From: Mycobacterium sp. 852013-50091_SCH5140682
GTDB taxonomy: Bacteria; Actinomycetota; Actinomycetes; Mycobacteriales; Mycobacteriaceae
Assembly (NCBI RefSeq): GCF_001665685.1
Contig: NZ_LZTB01000013.1
Location: forward strand, 50,653-114,652
Direction of reading: 5' to 3'
DNA: 64,000 bases
Shown here: positions 1 to 7,935 of the stretch, piece after piece
Position numbering within the stretch: position 1 is the first letter of the stretch
Layout of the letters: every line of letters begins with the position of its first letter
Program-made: the position numbers and the translations under genes
Notes under the pieces: model-generated
Database searches by the model: none
The model's input: only the letters and a program-made list of their open reading frames with translations
Told to the model about the DNA's origin: nothing

Positions 1-475
1 AGTGCGAGTGGATCAGTTGCGAAATGTGGCCGCGGGCATCGAGATACAGCGTCGAGATGGTCTTGAGCCGCTGCAGCAGCGATGCGCCCTGGCCGACGTT
101 GCTGAGCAGGAAACGCTGATACGGCAGGCCCGACCAGTCGACCAGATAGGCGCCACGGCGTACCGCGATGTCGTCGCCGAACCAGCGGGTGTATTCGTGC
201 GAGTCCGCGTGGCATCCGATCCACATGATCAGTGTCGAGTAGTAGACACAGTCACGCTGAGCTCGGGGCAGTCCCAGGCGGTCGGCGAGGCGCGTGGCGA
301 TCACTGCCGACCGCAGCATGTGTTCGGTCGGTTGGCCCAGGCCCAGGTCGATGGCCACCGACAACGCCGCGAGAACCTCAGCTCGCGTCGGAAGCTCATC
401 CTGGCGGTCGACAGTCACGTGCTGATTGTGCGCTCTGGCGTCGTCCGGGTCAGCGGGACAGCTCGAGTCCGTCAC
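1..475 (-). CDS. HD-domain-type protein, N-terminal part (runs off the left edge)
   Basis: This is a partial minus-strand reading frame, open to base 1. It starts at GTG 475 or, 19 codons later, at GTG 418; no strong ribosome site separates the two. The visible part (about 158 residues) begins with a helical stretch reading EVLAALSVAIDLGLGQP, followed by HMLRSAVIATRLADRLG, a segment WIGCHADSHE, and later FLLSNVGQG. In actinobacteria this layout is typical of HD/HD-GYP phosphohydrolase proteins, often with a LuxR-type C-terminus, but the catalytic HD motif and any C-terminal domain lie outside the window. If the start is 475 it overlaps the end of the preceding unknown gene, which would imply co-transcription. 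The family assignment is from memory and moderate only. Confidence 0.55.
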   Translation of the reverse strand, partial: MTDSSCPADPDDARAHNQHVTVDRQDELPTRAEVLAALSVAIDLGLGQPTEHMLRSAVIATRLADRLGLPRAQRDCVYYSTLIMWIGCHADSHEYTRWFGDDIAVRRGAYLVDWSGLPYQRFLLSNVGQGASLLQRLKTISTLYLDARGHISQLIHSH

Positions 476-1196
476 ACCGGTGCCTGCCGACGTCGAACGT
501 CTCGAAACAGCCATGTCCGATCACACAGACGCCCCGCTGCGGCAGCCGGAAATCCCCAAGGCAGGCTTGCTCGGCCAGCGCCATCGGCGCGCCGAGGTCT
601 CTACCGGCCAGTGTGGCGACCGAATCTTCAACTGCCCATACTATTTTGGGGGCGATCCGGTACCACTGACCGTTGGGTAGCGTTCCGCCGAGCTGCACTC
701 GGCCCATACCGAGCAGTGGGCCGACGGCTCGACTCATCGCTGCGAGTGCGGCCGCACTGCGCCACGCCGATGCGGGCAGCCGGGAGCCGATGGCGGTGGC
801 CAGCCGGGTCGCTGTCGTGCTGCAAATATCTACCCGCCAATCCAGCAGGCCGGCAATGGAAATGTGAAGCGTCCACGGCGTCACCCAGGCAGAACTGATG
901 TCGCATTGGACCGGCGCGATCGACGTGGCCGAGCTGAAATAGCGCGAGCAACTCTGCGCGCCCGGCGTCGTTGCGTAGAACGTCCATACGCCGTCGGGAT
1001 CACGGTGCCACACCGACCGGTAGCCCGGTGCGAACGAGCTGACGGGAAAGTCCCGGAACGCCAGATAATGTCCGCTGGCGAACGGCAGGCCCATCACGCC
1101 GAAACCGGCGACCCGTTCGTCGGGGCCGGGCGGCAGGCGAAGGCGTTCGGCGGCCGCGGCCGGGATGACTCGGGGCGGTGTGCGTCGGTGGGTCAT
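450..1196 (-). CDS. Conserved hypothetical protein, 248 aa
   Basis: I do not recognise a named family. The start is taken as ATG 1196 (MTHRRTPPRV...); an in-frame ATG at 1232 would add 12 residues of weak composition, and neither has a clear Shine-Dalgarno. The protein has no signal peptide or membrane helix. Its middle part (SGHYLAFRDFPVSSF, then WTFYATTPGAQSCSRYF) looks beta-rich, as in lipocalin-like or decarboxylase-like barrels, and the C-terminus ends with a Cys-containing FRLPQRGVCVIGHGC segment. The gene is followed at once by the HD-type gene on the same strand, overlapping it if the longer start of that gene is used, so the two probably form an operon. Coding potential is supported by the long open frame with normal GC-rich third positions; function is unknown. 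Confidence 0.6.
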   Translation of the reverse strand: MTHRRTPPRVIPAAAAERLRLPPGPDERVAGFGVMGLPFASGHYLAFRDFPVSSFAPGYRSVWHRDPDGVWTFYATTPGAQSCSRYFSSATSIAPVQCDISSAWVTPWTLHISIAGLLDWRVDICSTTATRLATAIGSRLPASAWRSAAALAAMSRAVGPLLGMGRVQLGGTLPNGQWYRIAPKIVWAVEDSVATLAGRDLGAPMALAEQACLGDFRLPQRGVCVIGHGCFETFDVGRHRCDGLELSR

Positions 1197-1417
1197 GCCA
1201 GAAGCTTCGGCGTTCACCGCGGCCGTCCGCATGAGGCATCTGCCTCACAAACAGATCACCCGTTTCGGTGTGTGTCGAGCGGGCGTTTCGCGGCAAATTT
1301 GGAAACGGTAGAAGATATTTGGGTTGCGATCCTCTCTGCACCTGTTGGACAGTTTGTCGCATAATTCATGTCGCTCGTGAGCCATCCCGCGGATCCGGAC
1401 CGCAGACAGGGAAGCCT

Positions 1418-2305
1418 ATGCCGACTGTTCAAGCACCAGCAGCAGGCTGCTCGCCGCTACGCCGCCACTTCACTTCTCGTTACGCGACACGGCTCTTCGC
1501 TCTGTTGCTCATCGTTGCACTGACCGCACTTGGGTGCAGCAACGGACGCCAGACGCTGGCTCGGGATACTCCCGCAGCGGAGTCGACGAGTAGCACGAGA
1601 GCGTGGTGGCGGCCAACGGGTACGCCGACCTGGCAATGGCAACTCAATGACGAACCGATCGATGCGACGGTCGACGCGGAGGTGTTCGACATCGACCTGT
1701 TCGACAACTCTGCCGCCACGGTTGGCTCTCTTCATGCCCAGGGTCGACGCGTGATCTGTTATTTCACCGCGGGTTCATGGGAACCGTATCGGCCGGACAG
1801 CCATGCCTTCGCGCCAGATCTCTTGGGCGGGCAAGTCGAGGCTTGGCCGGATGAGCGCTGGTTGGACATCCGCCGGGTCGACGCACTGCGTCCGCTCATG
1901 GCTTCACGGTTGGATCTCTGCCGTGACAAGGGGTTCGATGGTGTGGAGCCCGACTGGCTCGATAATCATCGTCAGCGCACCGGGTTCGACATCACCCCGG
2001 AGGACCAATTGCGGTTCAATCGGATGCTCGCCGACATGGCCCACGAGCGCGGCCTGGCTATCGGGTTGAAGAATGATCTCGATCAGGCGGTGCTCTTGGC
2101 CGATTTGTTCGACTACTCAGTCGTCGAGCAGTGCGTGGAGTTCGACGAGTGCGCAGCGCTCAAACCGTTCACCGACCGGGCCAAGCCGGTATTCAGCGCG
2201 GAATACCATGTGACCCGCGATGTCGCCTGCCCGCAGGCTGAGCGTCGAGGCCTGTCCATGGTACTCAAACGTGTGGACCTTGATAGGTGGCGTGAAACAT
2301 GCTGA
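1418..2305 (+). CDS. GH114-type endo-alpha-1,4-polygalactosaminidase lipoprotein
   Basis: A secreted or surface-anchored glycoside hydrolase of about 295 residues. The start is set at ATG 1418, because the upstream extension of the frame is Cys/Arg-rich and lacks a signal. After it come a basic N-region, a hydrophobic core and a lipobox-like ALGC with Cys40, so export and lipid anchoring are likely, although the box is not canonical. The mature part has the GH114/TM1410-like TIM-barrel signatures: WQWQLND near the start, then RRVICYFTAGSWE, ERWLDIRR, KGFDGVEPDWLD, and GLAIGLKNDLDQ. The acidic residues in the DGVEPD segment are the likely catalytic site in this family. It stands alone on the plus strand; the next element is a minus-strand permease relic whose end faces it. 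The true substrate is unknown. Confidence 0.75.
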   Translation: MPTVQAPAAGCSPLRRHFTSRYATRLFALLLIVALTALGCSNGRQTLARDTPAAESTSSTRAWWRPTGTPTWQWQLNDEPIDATVDAEVFDIDLFDNSAATVGSLHAQGRRVICYFTAGSWEPYRPDSHAFAPDLLGGQVEAWPDERWLDIRRVDALRPLMASRLDLCRDKGFDGVEPDWLDNHRQRTGFDITPEDQLRFNRMLADMAHERGLAIGLKNDLDQAVLLADLFDYSVVEQCVEFDECAALKPFTDRAKPVFSAEYHVTRDVACPQAERRGLSMVLKRVDLDRWRETC

Positions 2306-2330
2306 AGGACAGGATTTCTGAGCGCCAGAA

Positions 2331-2660
2331 TCAATGTGAAAGCGGAGTTTCCGTGACATCTCTACGGCCGATGCGGACAAAGATGTCGGGCCGCTTCGCT
2401 CGATAGAAGAGGCCGAGGGCGACCCCGACGAGGCCACTGCCCCAGACCGCGGCCTGCAAGATCACCGCGTAGACGCCGGAGCCGCCGGTAAGCGTCGAGA
2501 AGTTCATGATTCCCAAGATCAGTAGAACGCTCATCGCCACCAGTGATACCGCCGGAGCTACCATAGACACCCACAGATTGACCGAGTGTGCTCCTCGCTC
2601 ACGCCTGAAGTAGGCGAGGACGGCAAGGCTCACGAGAGCGAACAAGACATCCGCAGCCAC
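2331..2660 (-). pseudogene. C-terminal relic of an APC-family amino acid permease
   Basis: A 109-residue open frame matches only the last quarter of the APC permeases found elsewhere in this window. It contains LVSLAVLAYFRRERGAH, two more hydrophobic helices, an ILQAAVWGSGLVGVALG segment, and the tail YRAKRPDIFVRIGRR, parallel to YRVRRPATFARIGRQ in the permease ending at 28501 and NRRADVYARIGRQ in the one ending at 62363. A full permease is about 490-505 residues, so the first ten or so membrane segments are missing. The 187 bases on its upstream side (2661-2847) show no matching coding sequence. It is most simply a deletion remnant; a small functional membrane protein cannot be excluded. Confidence 0.7.
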
Positions 2661-2816
2661 GATGGACCTCGCCCGGCGATCGTCACAGTCCCGCGACTTG
2701 GGGCGCGTCGCCCGCCGGCACGACGATGCGCGCGGCAGGCAACGCTGGTCATCACGCGATTCTATCTAGCAGCAGCAGAACCGGCCCTATATCCAGACAT
2801 AAATCCTCGCACTCGA

Positions 2817-2834
2817 ACTATGTTGGCGCATAGT
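2817..2834. repeat. Small inverted repeat ACTATG-N6-CATAGT
   Basis: A perfect 6-bp inverted repeat with a 6-base spacer, lying between the permease relic and the stop of the downstream SDR gene. It is short and has no U-tract, so it could be an operator left over from the deleted permease or chance. Only the symmetry is seen. Confidence 0.3.
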
Positions 2835-2847
2835 CCCGCCGTTGACG

Positions 2848-3588
2848 TCAGACCTGAATCTGCCCGCCGTCGACGGCCAGCTCCGCACCGGTCATGAAGC
2901 TGCTCTCGTCGGAGGCCAGGAACAGCACCGCGGAAGCGATCTCCTCCGGGTGTCCGAGCCGCTTCATCGGCACCTGAGCAGTCAACCCGTCAAGCAATCC
3001 CTGCTTCTGCTCGGCAGGCGCCAAGTCGGTGAGTCCCGGGGTTTCGATTGGGCCCGGGATAACGGTGTTGACCCGGATCTTGCGGTCGGCCAGTTCTGCG
3101 GCCCACGTGCGGCCGAGAGACCGGATTGCGGCCTTGGATGCCGCATAGAGGCCGAACGCGGGCATGCCCTTGGTTGCCGCGGTCGACCCGGCCAGGATGA
3201 TCGACGCGCCGTCGTTGAGCAGCGGCAACGTCTTCTGCACCGTGAACACGGTGCCGGCCACGTTGCGGTCGAAGTTGTCCCGGTAGTGCTTCAGCGTCAC
3301 GTCGGCGAGGGTCGCGAAATCGCCGCCGCCCGCGTTCGCAAAGACGACGTCCAGCCCTTTGCCGTGCTTGGCGATTTCGGTGGCCAAGACGTCGAGTTCT
3401 TCGGGCTTGCTGATATCGCTCTGCACACCGTGGGCGCCGATCGAGGCAGCCGCCTCGTCGAGGCGGGTCCGGTCCCGGCCGGTGATGAAGACGTAGGCGC
3501 CCTCCTCGGCCAGCCGCCTCGCGGTAGCGAGGCCGATGCCCGAGGTTCCACCTGTGACGAGTGCCGTCTTGCCGTCTAGCTGTCCCAT
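2848..3588 (-). CDS. SDR-family NAD(P)-dependent oxidoreductase
   Basis: A classical short-chain dehydrogenase of 246 residues. The start is ATG 3588, preceded by GGAG at a good distance; the longer open frame reaches into the upstream gene and is rejected. The Rossmann motif TGGTSGIG is at residues 12-19, the NAG-type motif reads FANAGGG, and the catalytic Ser-Tyr-Lys triad is visible as AGSTAATKG and YAASK. The C-terminus ends in the usual SSFMTGAELAVDGG pattern. An acidic or basic cofactor discriminator is not obvious; RDRTR after strand beta-2 hints at NADP. The gene is the last of a minus-strand set (MarR, SnoaL, SDR), and its upstream gap carries a second copy of the dyad found before the SnoaL gene, so MarR repression is probable. 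The substrate is unknown. Confidence 0.9.
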   Translation of the reverse strand: MGQLDGKTALVTGGTSGIGLATARRLAEEGAYVFITGRDRTRLDEAAASIGAHGVQSDISKPEELDVLATEIAKHGKGLDVVFANAGGGDFATLADVTLKHYRDNFDRNVAGTVFTVQKTLPLLNDGASIILAGSTAATKGMPAFGLYAASKAAIRSLGRTWAAELADRKIRVNTVIPGPIETPGLTDLAPAEQKQGLLDGLTAQVPMKRLGHPEEIASAVLFLASDESSFMTGAELAVDGGQIQV

Positions 3589-3638
3589 GATCGAGCTCCG
3601 TTCTGGTTGTGAGTTTCGGCGTTGCGGACGGTATAACC

Positions 3639-3656
3639 TACGTGATAGATCACCTA
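3639..3656. promoter_or_regulatory. Second MarR-type operator, before the SDR gene
   Basis: On the minus strand this 18-mer reads TAGGTGATCTATCACGTA. It matches the operator at 4034-4051 in 14 of 18 positions and has the same imperfect dyad. It overlaps the stop codon of the SnoaL gene and lies about 50-70 bases upstream of the SDR start, so the SDR probably has its own MarR-controlled promoter. The sequence match is seen; regulation is inferred. Confidence 0.55.
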
Positions 3657-4016
3657 TTCCGCCGAGTTCAGCACCGTCCACAGTCGGTGGATGCGGCCAT
3701 CGGATATCTCGGCCACGTCGAAGCCGGACGCCACGGTGGTGTCGTCCGGGGTGCGCACCTCCCAGGCCAGGAAACCCAGACCGCGGGTTTGTCGAACCAT
3801 GCCGACCTTGACAAAGTGCAGCCCCTGCAACTTTTCCTGCAGCTCAGCTGCTTTGGCGTTCAGTTCGGCATGGCCTGTGGCGACACCCTCGTCGTCGGTC
3901 CACCGCACATCGTCCGCGTAGGTCGTCGCGATCGCCTCGGCGCGGCGCCGAGGGTCGCGCTCATTGAACACGGCCAGCAGGTTGGCCTCCATCAGGACGG
4001 TGATCACGTCACTCAT
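3654..4016 (-). CDS. SnoaL/NTF2-like protein, 120 aa
   Basis: A small alpha+beta-barrel protein of the nuclear transport factor 2 fold. It starts at ATG 4016. Recognisable features are the N-terminal helix followed by RRRAEAIATTYADDVRWTDDEG, a pattern typical of SnoaL-like polyketide-cyclase/isomerase relatives, and the closing strand DGRIHRLWTVLN. Members act as small hydrolases, isomerases or ligand-binding proteins; no catalytic assignment is possible here. It lies between marR and the SDR on the same strand, only 39 bases after the MarR stop. That gap contains a near-perfect palindrome, so this gene probably starts a MarR-repressed unit. Confidence 0.8.
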   Translation of the reverse strand: MSDVITVLMEANLLAVFNERDPRRRAEAIATTYADDVRWTDDEGVATGHAELNAKAAELQEKLQGLHFVKVGMVRQTRGLGFLAWEVRTPDDTTVASGFDVAEISDGRIHRLWTVLNSAE

Positions 4017-4033
4017 AGGTCTACTCCCATATT

Positions 4034-4051
4034 TAGGTGATTATTCACCTA
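4034..4051. promoter_or_regulatory. MarR-type operator palindrome
   Basis: TAGGTGA-TTAT-TCACCTA is a perfect inverted repeat (9-bp arms if the flanking bases 4032-4053 are included). It sits between the MarR stop and the SnoaL start, about 20 bases from the latter, placed to block the promoter or read-through. AT-rich 16-20 bp dyads of this kind are the usual target of MarR proteins. Confidence 0.75.
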
Positions 4052-4055
4052 AATA

Positions 4056-4565
4056 CTAGCGCGGCGCGGGCGGGAGAGAGCTGTTGTGATTGAGGTTGAC
4101 GTGGATGTGCTCCAACGCAGCGGTGAACGGTGCGAGCAGGTTCTCGGGCAGCGGGTCGAAGAACAGCCTGCGTACGAGGTCCACATGGCCGGGAGCCGCA
4201 TCATCGATGGCCCGCCGCCCGTTCGCCGTAAGGACGACGTTCGTGGTTCGGCCGTCCGTCGCGCCGGTACGCCGCTCGGTCAAGCCACGTTCTTCCATGC
4301 GCCGCAATTGATGTGACAGCCGGCTGCGCTCCCAGCCGATCTGCGCGGCAAGGTCACTGATGCGCATGCCCTCGTCGCGGTCGCCACTCAGCGCGACGAG
4401 CACGTCGTAATCGGCCAGCGACAAACCTGATTCGGCCTGCAACTGGCGGTTCATCTCGTAGCTCATCCGCAGCTGCACCCGCATGTAGGCGACCCAGGCG
4501 CGCTGCTGCTTCGGCGTCAGCCATTCCTGCTTACGTGATGTGCCCCGCACTTTTCTTGGCGTCAC
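4056..4565 (-). CDS. MarR-family transcriptional regulator
   Basis: A 169-residue winged-helix repressor. The open frame starts at GTG 4565 with no clear ribosome site. The wHTH core is visible: LADYDVLVALSGD, then MRISDLAAQIGWERSRLSHQLRRMEERGL (helix-turn-helix and recognition helix), followed by the wing TGATDGRTTNVVLTANGRRAI. MarR proteins bind short palindromes as dimers and release them on binding small, often aromatic, ligands. Two matching dyads (4034-4051 and 3639-3656) flank the next gene, which makes the SnoaL-SDR pair the most likely target set. It lies 63 bases downstream of the P450 on the same strand. Confidence 0.88.
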   Translation of the reverse strand: MTPRKVRGTSRKQEWLTPKQQRAWVAYMRVQLRMSYEMNRQLQAESGLSLADYDVLVALSGDRDEGMRISDLAAQIGWERSRLSHQLRRMEERGLTERRTGATDGRTTNVVLTANGRRAIDDAAPGHVDLVRRLFFDPLPENLLAPFTAALEHIHVNLNHNSSLPPAPR

Positions 4566-4628
4566 GCTTGTCAGTATGACGGTCGGCGAGGCTGCTTGAG
4601 CAGAACATGCACGTACCCAATCGTGTGA

Positions 4629-5963
4629 CTACCTCACCAGCCGCAGCTTCAGCTTTGTGAAATGTCTTGAGAAGTCGGTGTTGTCCATCTCGACAGGCTC
4701 CGCGAGTGCGATACGCCGGCATCGCGCCGCCACCACTTCGAACACAGCCTTGGCCTCTGCGCGTGAAATGACCTGCCCCACACAGCTGTGCACGCCCATC
4801 CCGAAAGAGAGATTGCGGCTTTGCTCCGCCGGTCGCAGGTAATCGAAGCGTTGCGCATCGGTGAAGACCTCAGGATCGCGGTTCGCCGCCGCCAGTAGGT
4901 ATCGGATGGTCGATCCAGCCGGAATGTCGGTGCCACGAATGGTGAGATCTTCAGTGGTCACCCGATAGAAAGATAGTTCTGGAGGATCGTAGCGGACGAT
5001 CTCGTTGACAATGGCGTCGCGAACCTCCGGCCGGTTTCGATACGCGTCGTAGACATCGGGTAACTGCGCAAGAATGCTCAGGCCTGCCGCGATGATGTAG
5101 CCGACGTCCATGTGCCCCAGGCTGTAGAGCATCAAGATCGTCGCCCGCATTTCGTCTTCGGACATATCGCCGCGCATTTGCGCAGCCACCAGAGCATCCG
5201 CCAGACCGTCGCCGGGCGTCTTGCGCTTGGCTTCGATCAAGGGAATGACCCGTTCGGTGAGTCTGGCGAATCCGACCTCCGCCATCTGCAGTGTTCCGGG
5301 TCGCGGGCACGCCGAGAGCATCGGCATTGTGCTCGCCATCTCGGTCATGACACCTTCGGCATCGTGGTCGGGAAACTGAAGTACGCGACACATCGTGCGG
5401 TGCGTAGCGAGCAGTGACAGGTCATGCCATCCGTCGAGAGTGTCACCCCGCATCTGGTCGATGATTTCGTTGGTGACAGCAACGGTCGTGGTAACCCACT
5501 CGCGGACCATCTTGGGTGTGAACCACTTGTTTGTCTGGCGGCGCAAGCGGGTGTGATCAGGGACGTCGCGTCCGATGACGGTTTCACGGGCGACCGACCA
5601 GGGCCCGGCCAGATCCCAGCCCGGCTCGACGGACATGGCCGGATGCTTGCCGAATTCCATGATGTCGTCGTACCGCGAGACGACGAAAGACCCTGTGTCA
5701 TCATGCAATACCGGCACTTCGGCTTGCGCCCGCGCATACCAAGGATACGGGTCCCGTTCGAAGTCCGGGTCATCCCACGGCAAGTAATCGTATGCGCTCA
5801 GCTTGCCATCGCCGGCCGGCAACGTGCGACCGCCGTTGATAACGACACCTCCAACGAGACGTTCTGAGAGAGTGGACTTTTCATCGCTTGCCGCCTGCAC
5901 GGTCGGATCACCTTCCAACTGGATGACGCGTAACGATCGACCTTCACTCGGCCTGTCGGCCAA
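4629..5963 (-). CDS. Cytochrome P450
   Basis: A soluble bacterial P450 of 444 residues if TTG 5963 is the start; GTG 5900, preceded by GGAAGG at about 10 bases, gives 423 residues and is equally plausible. The heme-binding loop FGMGVHSCVGQ is intact with the thiolate Cys at about residue 394, and the K-helix ExxR is present as NEIVR. The I-helix is unusual: where most P450s have A/G-G-x-D/E-T-T, this one reads LGHMDVGY, so the alcohol member of the acid-alcohol pair is missing. The second P450 of this window also departs at this place. It is divergent from the SDR at 6197 and followed by marR. Its electron donors are not adjacent; the FprA-like reductase and flavodoxin at 18.8-20.6 kb are candidates. 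The substrate is unknown. Confidence 0.93.
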   Translation of the reverse strand: MADRPSEGRSLRVIQLEGDPTVQAASDEKSTLSERLVGGVVINGGRTLPAGDGKLSAYDYLPWDDPDFERDPYPWYARAQAEVPVLHDDTGSFVVSRYDDIMEFGKHPAMSVEPGWDLAGPWSVARETVIGRDVPDHTRLRRQTNKWFTPKMVREWVTTTVAVTNEIIDQMRGDTLDGWHDLSLLATHRTMCRVLQFPDHDAEGVMTEMASTMPMLSACPRPGTLQMAEVGFARLTERVIPLIEAKRKTPGDGLADALVAAQMRGDMSEDEMRATILMLYSLGHMDVGYIIAAGLSILAQLPDVYDAYRNRPEVRDAIVNEIVRYDPPELSFYRVTTEDLTIRGTDIPAGSTIRYLLAAANRDPEVFTDAQRFDYLRPAEQSRNLSFGMGVHSCVGQVISRAEAKAVFEVVAARCRRIALAEPVEMDNTDFSRHFTKLKLRLVR

Positions 5964-5970
5964 CTATGCC

Positions 5971-5986
5971 GCTCATCCGAATGAGC
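5971..5986. repeat. Inverted repeat GCTCAT-CCGA-ATGAGC near the P450 start
   Basis: A perfect 6-bp dyad with a 4-base centre lies just upstream of the P450 start, within the 233-base divergent P450/SDR promoter region. It could be an operator or a 5' leader hairpin. Only the symmetry is directly seen. Confidence 0.35.
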
Positions 5987-6140
5987 TTAACGCTTCTTTA
6001 TGTGTACCATATCACAGTGAGGGAGCTCGGCATAAACATCCATACGGGGAAACAGCCAGTCACAGCGCGGTTTATTACGCCAAGCCGCTCCACCTGCAGA
6101 CCGCCATCCCATGGCCATCATGTCGATATGGCGGGCAGTG

Positions 6141-6157
6141 ATCGAATGTTCATTAAA
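6141..6157 (-). promoter_or_regulatory. Weak copy of the 17-bp regulon motif before the SDR gene
   Basis: On the minus strand it reads TTTAATGAACATTCGAT, keeping TTAA and CATT of the consensus CTTAACATTCATTAAAT but differing at the central T. It lies about 40-56 bases upstream of the ATG at 6197. It is the weakest of the eight sites and is reported because of its position. Confidence 0.35.
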
Positions 6158-6196
6158 TATTTGCCCAGCCCGAACCGGAAGGACAGTCGAACTCAG

Positions 6197-6931
6197 ATGA
6201 CCAACATGAACAAGCGCGTCGACGGCAAGGTCGCCGTCATCACGGGGGCAGCACAAGGAATGGGCGCTGCTCACGCTCGGTTGCTGTCAGAACACGGCGC
6301 TCGGGTCGTCATCGCGGATCTCGCCGATTCCACGGGACAACAGCTAGCCGATGGCCTCGGCGACGACGCGATGTTTGTGCACCTCGACGTCACCGATCCC
6401 GCACAGTGGGCAGCGCTGGTCAAGACAGCCAACGCACGCTTCGGTGACATCGACGTGTTGATCAACAACGCAGGCATACTGATCATGCACTCGGTGGAGA
6501 CAGCAACTGTGGCCGATTACCGAAAAGTGGTTGATGTCAACCAGATCGGAACATTCCTCGGCATGCAGGCAGTGATTCCCGGAATGAAGCGTGCGGGGGG
6601 CGGCTCCATCGTCAACATCTCGTCTACGGCCGGCTCCGTCGGGTTCGCCGACCACATCAGCTACGCGGCCACGAAATGGGCGGTGCGTGGGATGACCAAA
6701 GCCGCGGCCTTGGACGTCGCCCCATACGGCATACGTGTCAACGCGATCCTGCCCGGCGAAGTCAACACTCCGATGATCGCCGACCTGGGCCTCAGCGTCG
6801 ACTCAACACCGCTGGGCAGGTTCGGGGATCCCCGAGAGATCGCCTATCTCGCTCTATATCTCGCATCTGACGAATCCCGCTATACCACGGGCGCCGATCA
6901 CGCCATCGACGGTGGCTACACCGTCGGCTGA
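6197..6931 (+). CDS. SDR-family oxidoreductase, hydroxysteroid-dehydrogenase-like
   Basis: A 244-residue classical SDR. The start is ATG 6197; an ATG three codons later is also possible. The motifs are TGAAQGMGAAH (cofactor loop), INNAGI, SSTAGSVGF with YAATK (catalytic Ser, Tyr, Lys), and ESRYTTGADHAIDGGYT at the C-terminus. The Asp after strand beta-2 (IADLAD) indicates NAD rather than NADP. The combination GMGAAH ... KWAVRGMTKAA ... DGGYT is shared with the SDRs at 60795-61562 and 61567-62319; this subgroup includes 3-alpha/20-beta hydroxysteroid dehydrogenases and many alcohol dehydrogenases of cyclic substrates. It is divergent from the P450, so oxidation of a P450-made alcohol is an attractive inference. 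Confidence 0.92.
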   Translation: MTNMNKRVDGKVAVITGAAQGMGAAHARLLSEHGARVVIADLADSTGQQLADGLGDDAMFVHLDVTDPAQWAALVKTANARFGDIDVLINNAGILIMHSVETATVADYRKVVDVNQIGTFLGMQAVIPGMKRAGGGSIVNISSTAGSVGFADHISYAATKWAVRGMTKAAALDVAPYGIRVNAILPGEVNTPMIADLGLSVDSTPLGRFGDPREIAYLALYLASDESRYTTGADHAIDGGYTVG

Positions 6932-6942
6932 CCTAATTGCCC

Positions 6943-6961
6943 TGCGCCTCGGTCAGGCGCA
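6943..6961. terminator. Short hairpin between convergent SDR and TetR genes
   Basis: TGCGCCT-CGGTC-AGGCGCA is a perfect 7-bp stem with a 5-base loop, located between the SDR stop at 6931 and the TetR stop at 7008. There is no T-run, which is common in mycobacteria, so it may act as a bidirectional intrinsic terminator. Confidence 0.5.
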
Positions 6962-7007
6962 TGTACGACGCGTGCCCCGCCAGTGGCCGCGGTGTCGCGG
7001 AACTGGG

Positions 7008-7769
7008 TCAGCCGCGAAGCCTGCGGACGTTTCGTCGTCCCGCCGTCCCCGGCACGTCGCGCGGATCAATGTCGAGCACCAACAACGCGCGGCACATGGC
7101 GACAGCCTGATCAACGCACAATTGCAGGCCAGGCTTGGTGCCGTCCCACTTGCACCACTCCTTGGCCGTGTCCAAGATCTTCACCACCACCTTGGCGAAC
7201 TTGTCGACATCTGATGACGGGTACTCGAGTTCGCGCGCGGCCGCGGCGTGCATCTGCACATACAGGCGCAGCCACTCCCGGGATTCGTCGCGCATGTCGC
7301 GCGGCAGGAATCCACCGATGCGATCACTGGCGAGCAGGATGTCCCACATATCGTTCTCGGGACTTTCCAGCTGCCGCCGCAGGTGAACTGCGATCAGGGT
7401 GTTCCAATACTCATCGACGTCCGTCGTCTTATCGACGGCTTCCAGTATCGCCGAGGCGAACCGATAGAAATGCCACCGATACGCCTCCAACACGATCTCG
7501 TCCCGTCCATCGGCGAAGTGGCGGTAAATGCTGGGAGCCTTCACCCCGACGCGGTCCCCCAGGGCGCGCATCGTCACCGACTGGTAGCCGTTCGTCGATG
7601 CCAACTCGACGAACGCTTCGAGGATCTGCTGCCGTCGATAGGTCATGTGCGACCAGTCCGCCTGCTCGACGTAGGCGCGCAACTGATCGGCGGCTCGTAA
7701 ACGTGGCGACAATTGTTCGCGTGCCTCGGATACGCGCCCTGCGGGCGTCGCAGCTGTCGCCTCTGGCAT
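7008..7769 (-). CDS. TetR-family transcriptional regulator (first of two)
   Basis: A 253-residue TetR protein. The start is ATG 7769, with AAGGACC about 8 bases upstream; the longer frame to 7913 lacks support. The N-terminal HTH appears after a 45-residue extension: RRQQILEAFVELASTNGYQSVTMRALGDRVGVKAPSIYRHF, with the usual recognition helix PSIYRHF. The rest is the helical ligand-binding domain, ending in a basic tail RRNVRRLRG. It is divergent from the second TetR gene at 8033, and the 263-base gap holds a copy of the regulon motif (7936-7952), so either or both proteins may autoregulate there. The ligand is unknown. Confidence 0.9.
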   Translation of the reverse strand: MPEATAATPAGRVSEAREQLSPRLRAADQLRAYVEQADWSHMTYRRQQILEAFVELASTNGYQSVTMRALGDRVGVKAPSIYRHFADGRDEIVLEAYRWHFYRFASAILEAVDKTTDVDEYWNTLIAVHLRRQLESPENDMWDILLASDRIGGFLPRDMRDESREWLRLYVQMHAAAARELEYPSSDVDKFAKVVVKILDTAKEWCKWDGTKPGLQLCVDQAVAMCRALLVLDIDPRDVPGTAGRRNVRRLRG

Positions 7770-7935
7770 CCATCGGTCCTTCCGTCGCCGGCGCAGACCG
7801 GCGAACTCTCGTTTGCCCAGGCACGATTCGGGGGAATCTGCCGCACCTTGCCGATCAACCTTACGCGGGACCGGTATGGACTGTGGTGCGAACACTCTCA
7901 AGTCATGAAACACCAGCTAGTGCCCTACGGTGGTA

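Noticed and set aside
2..898. Long plus-strand open frame of 298 codons at the left edge
   Set aside because: It is antisense to the HD-type gene and the unknown gene; its composition (Arg/Gln-rich, no motif) is that of a shadow frame in GC-rich DNA.
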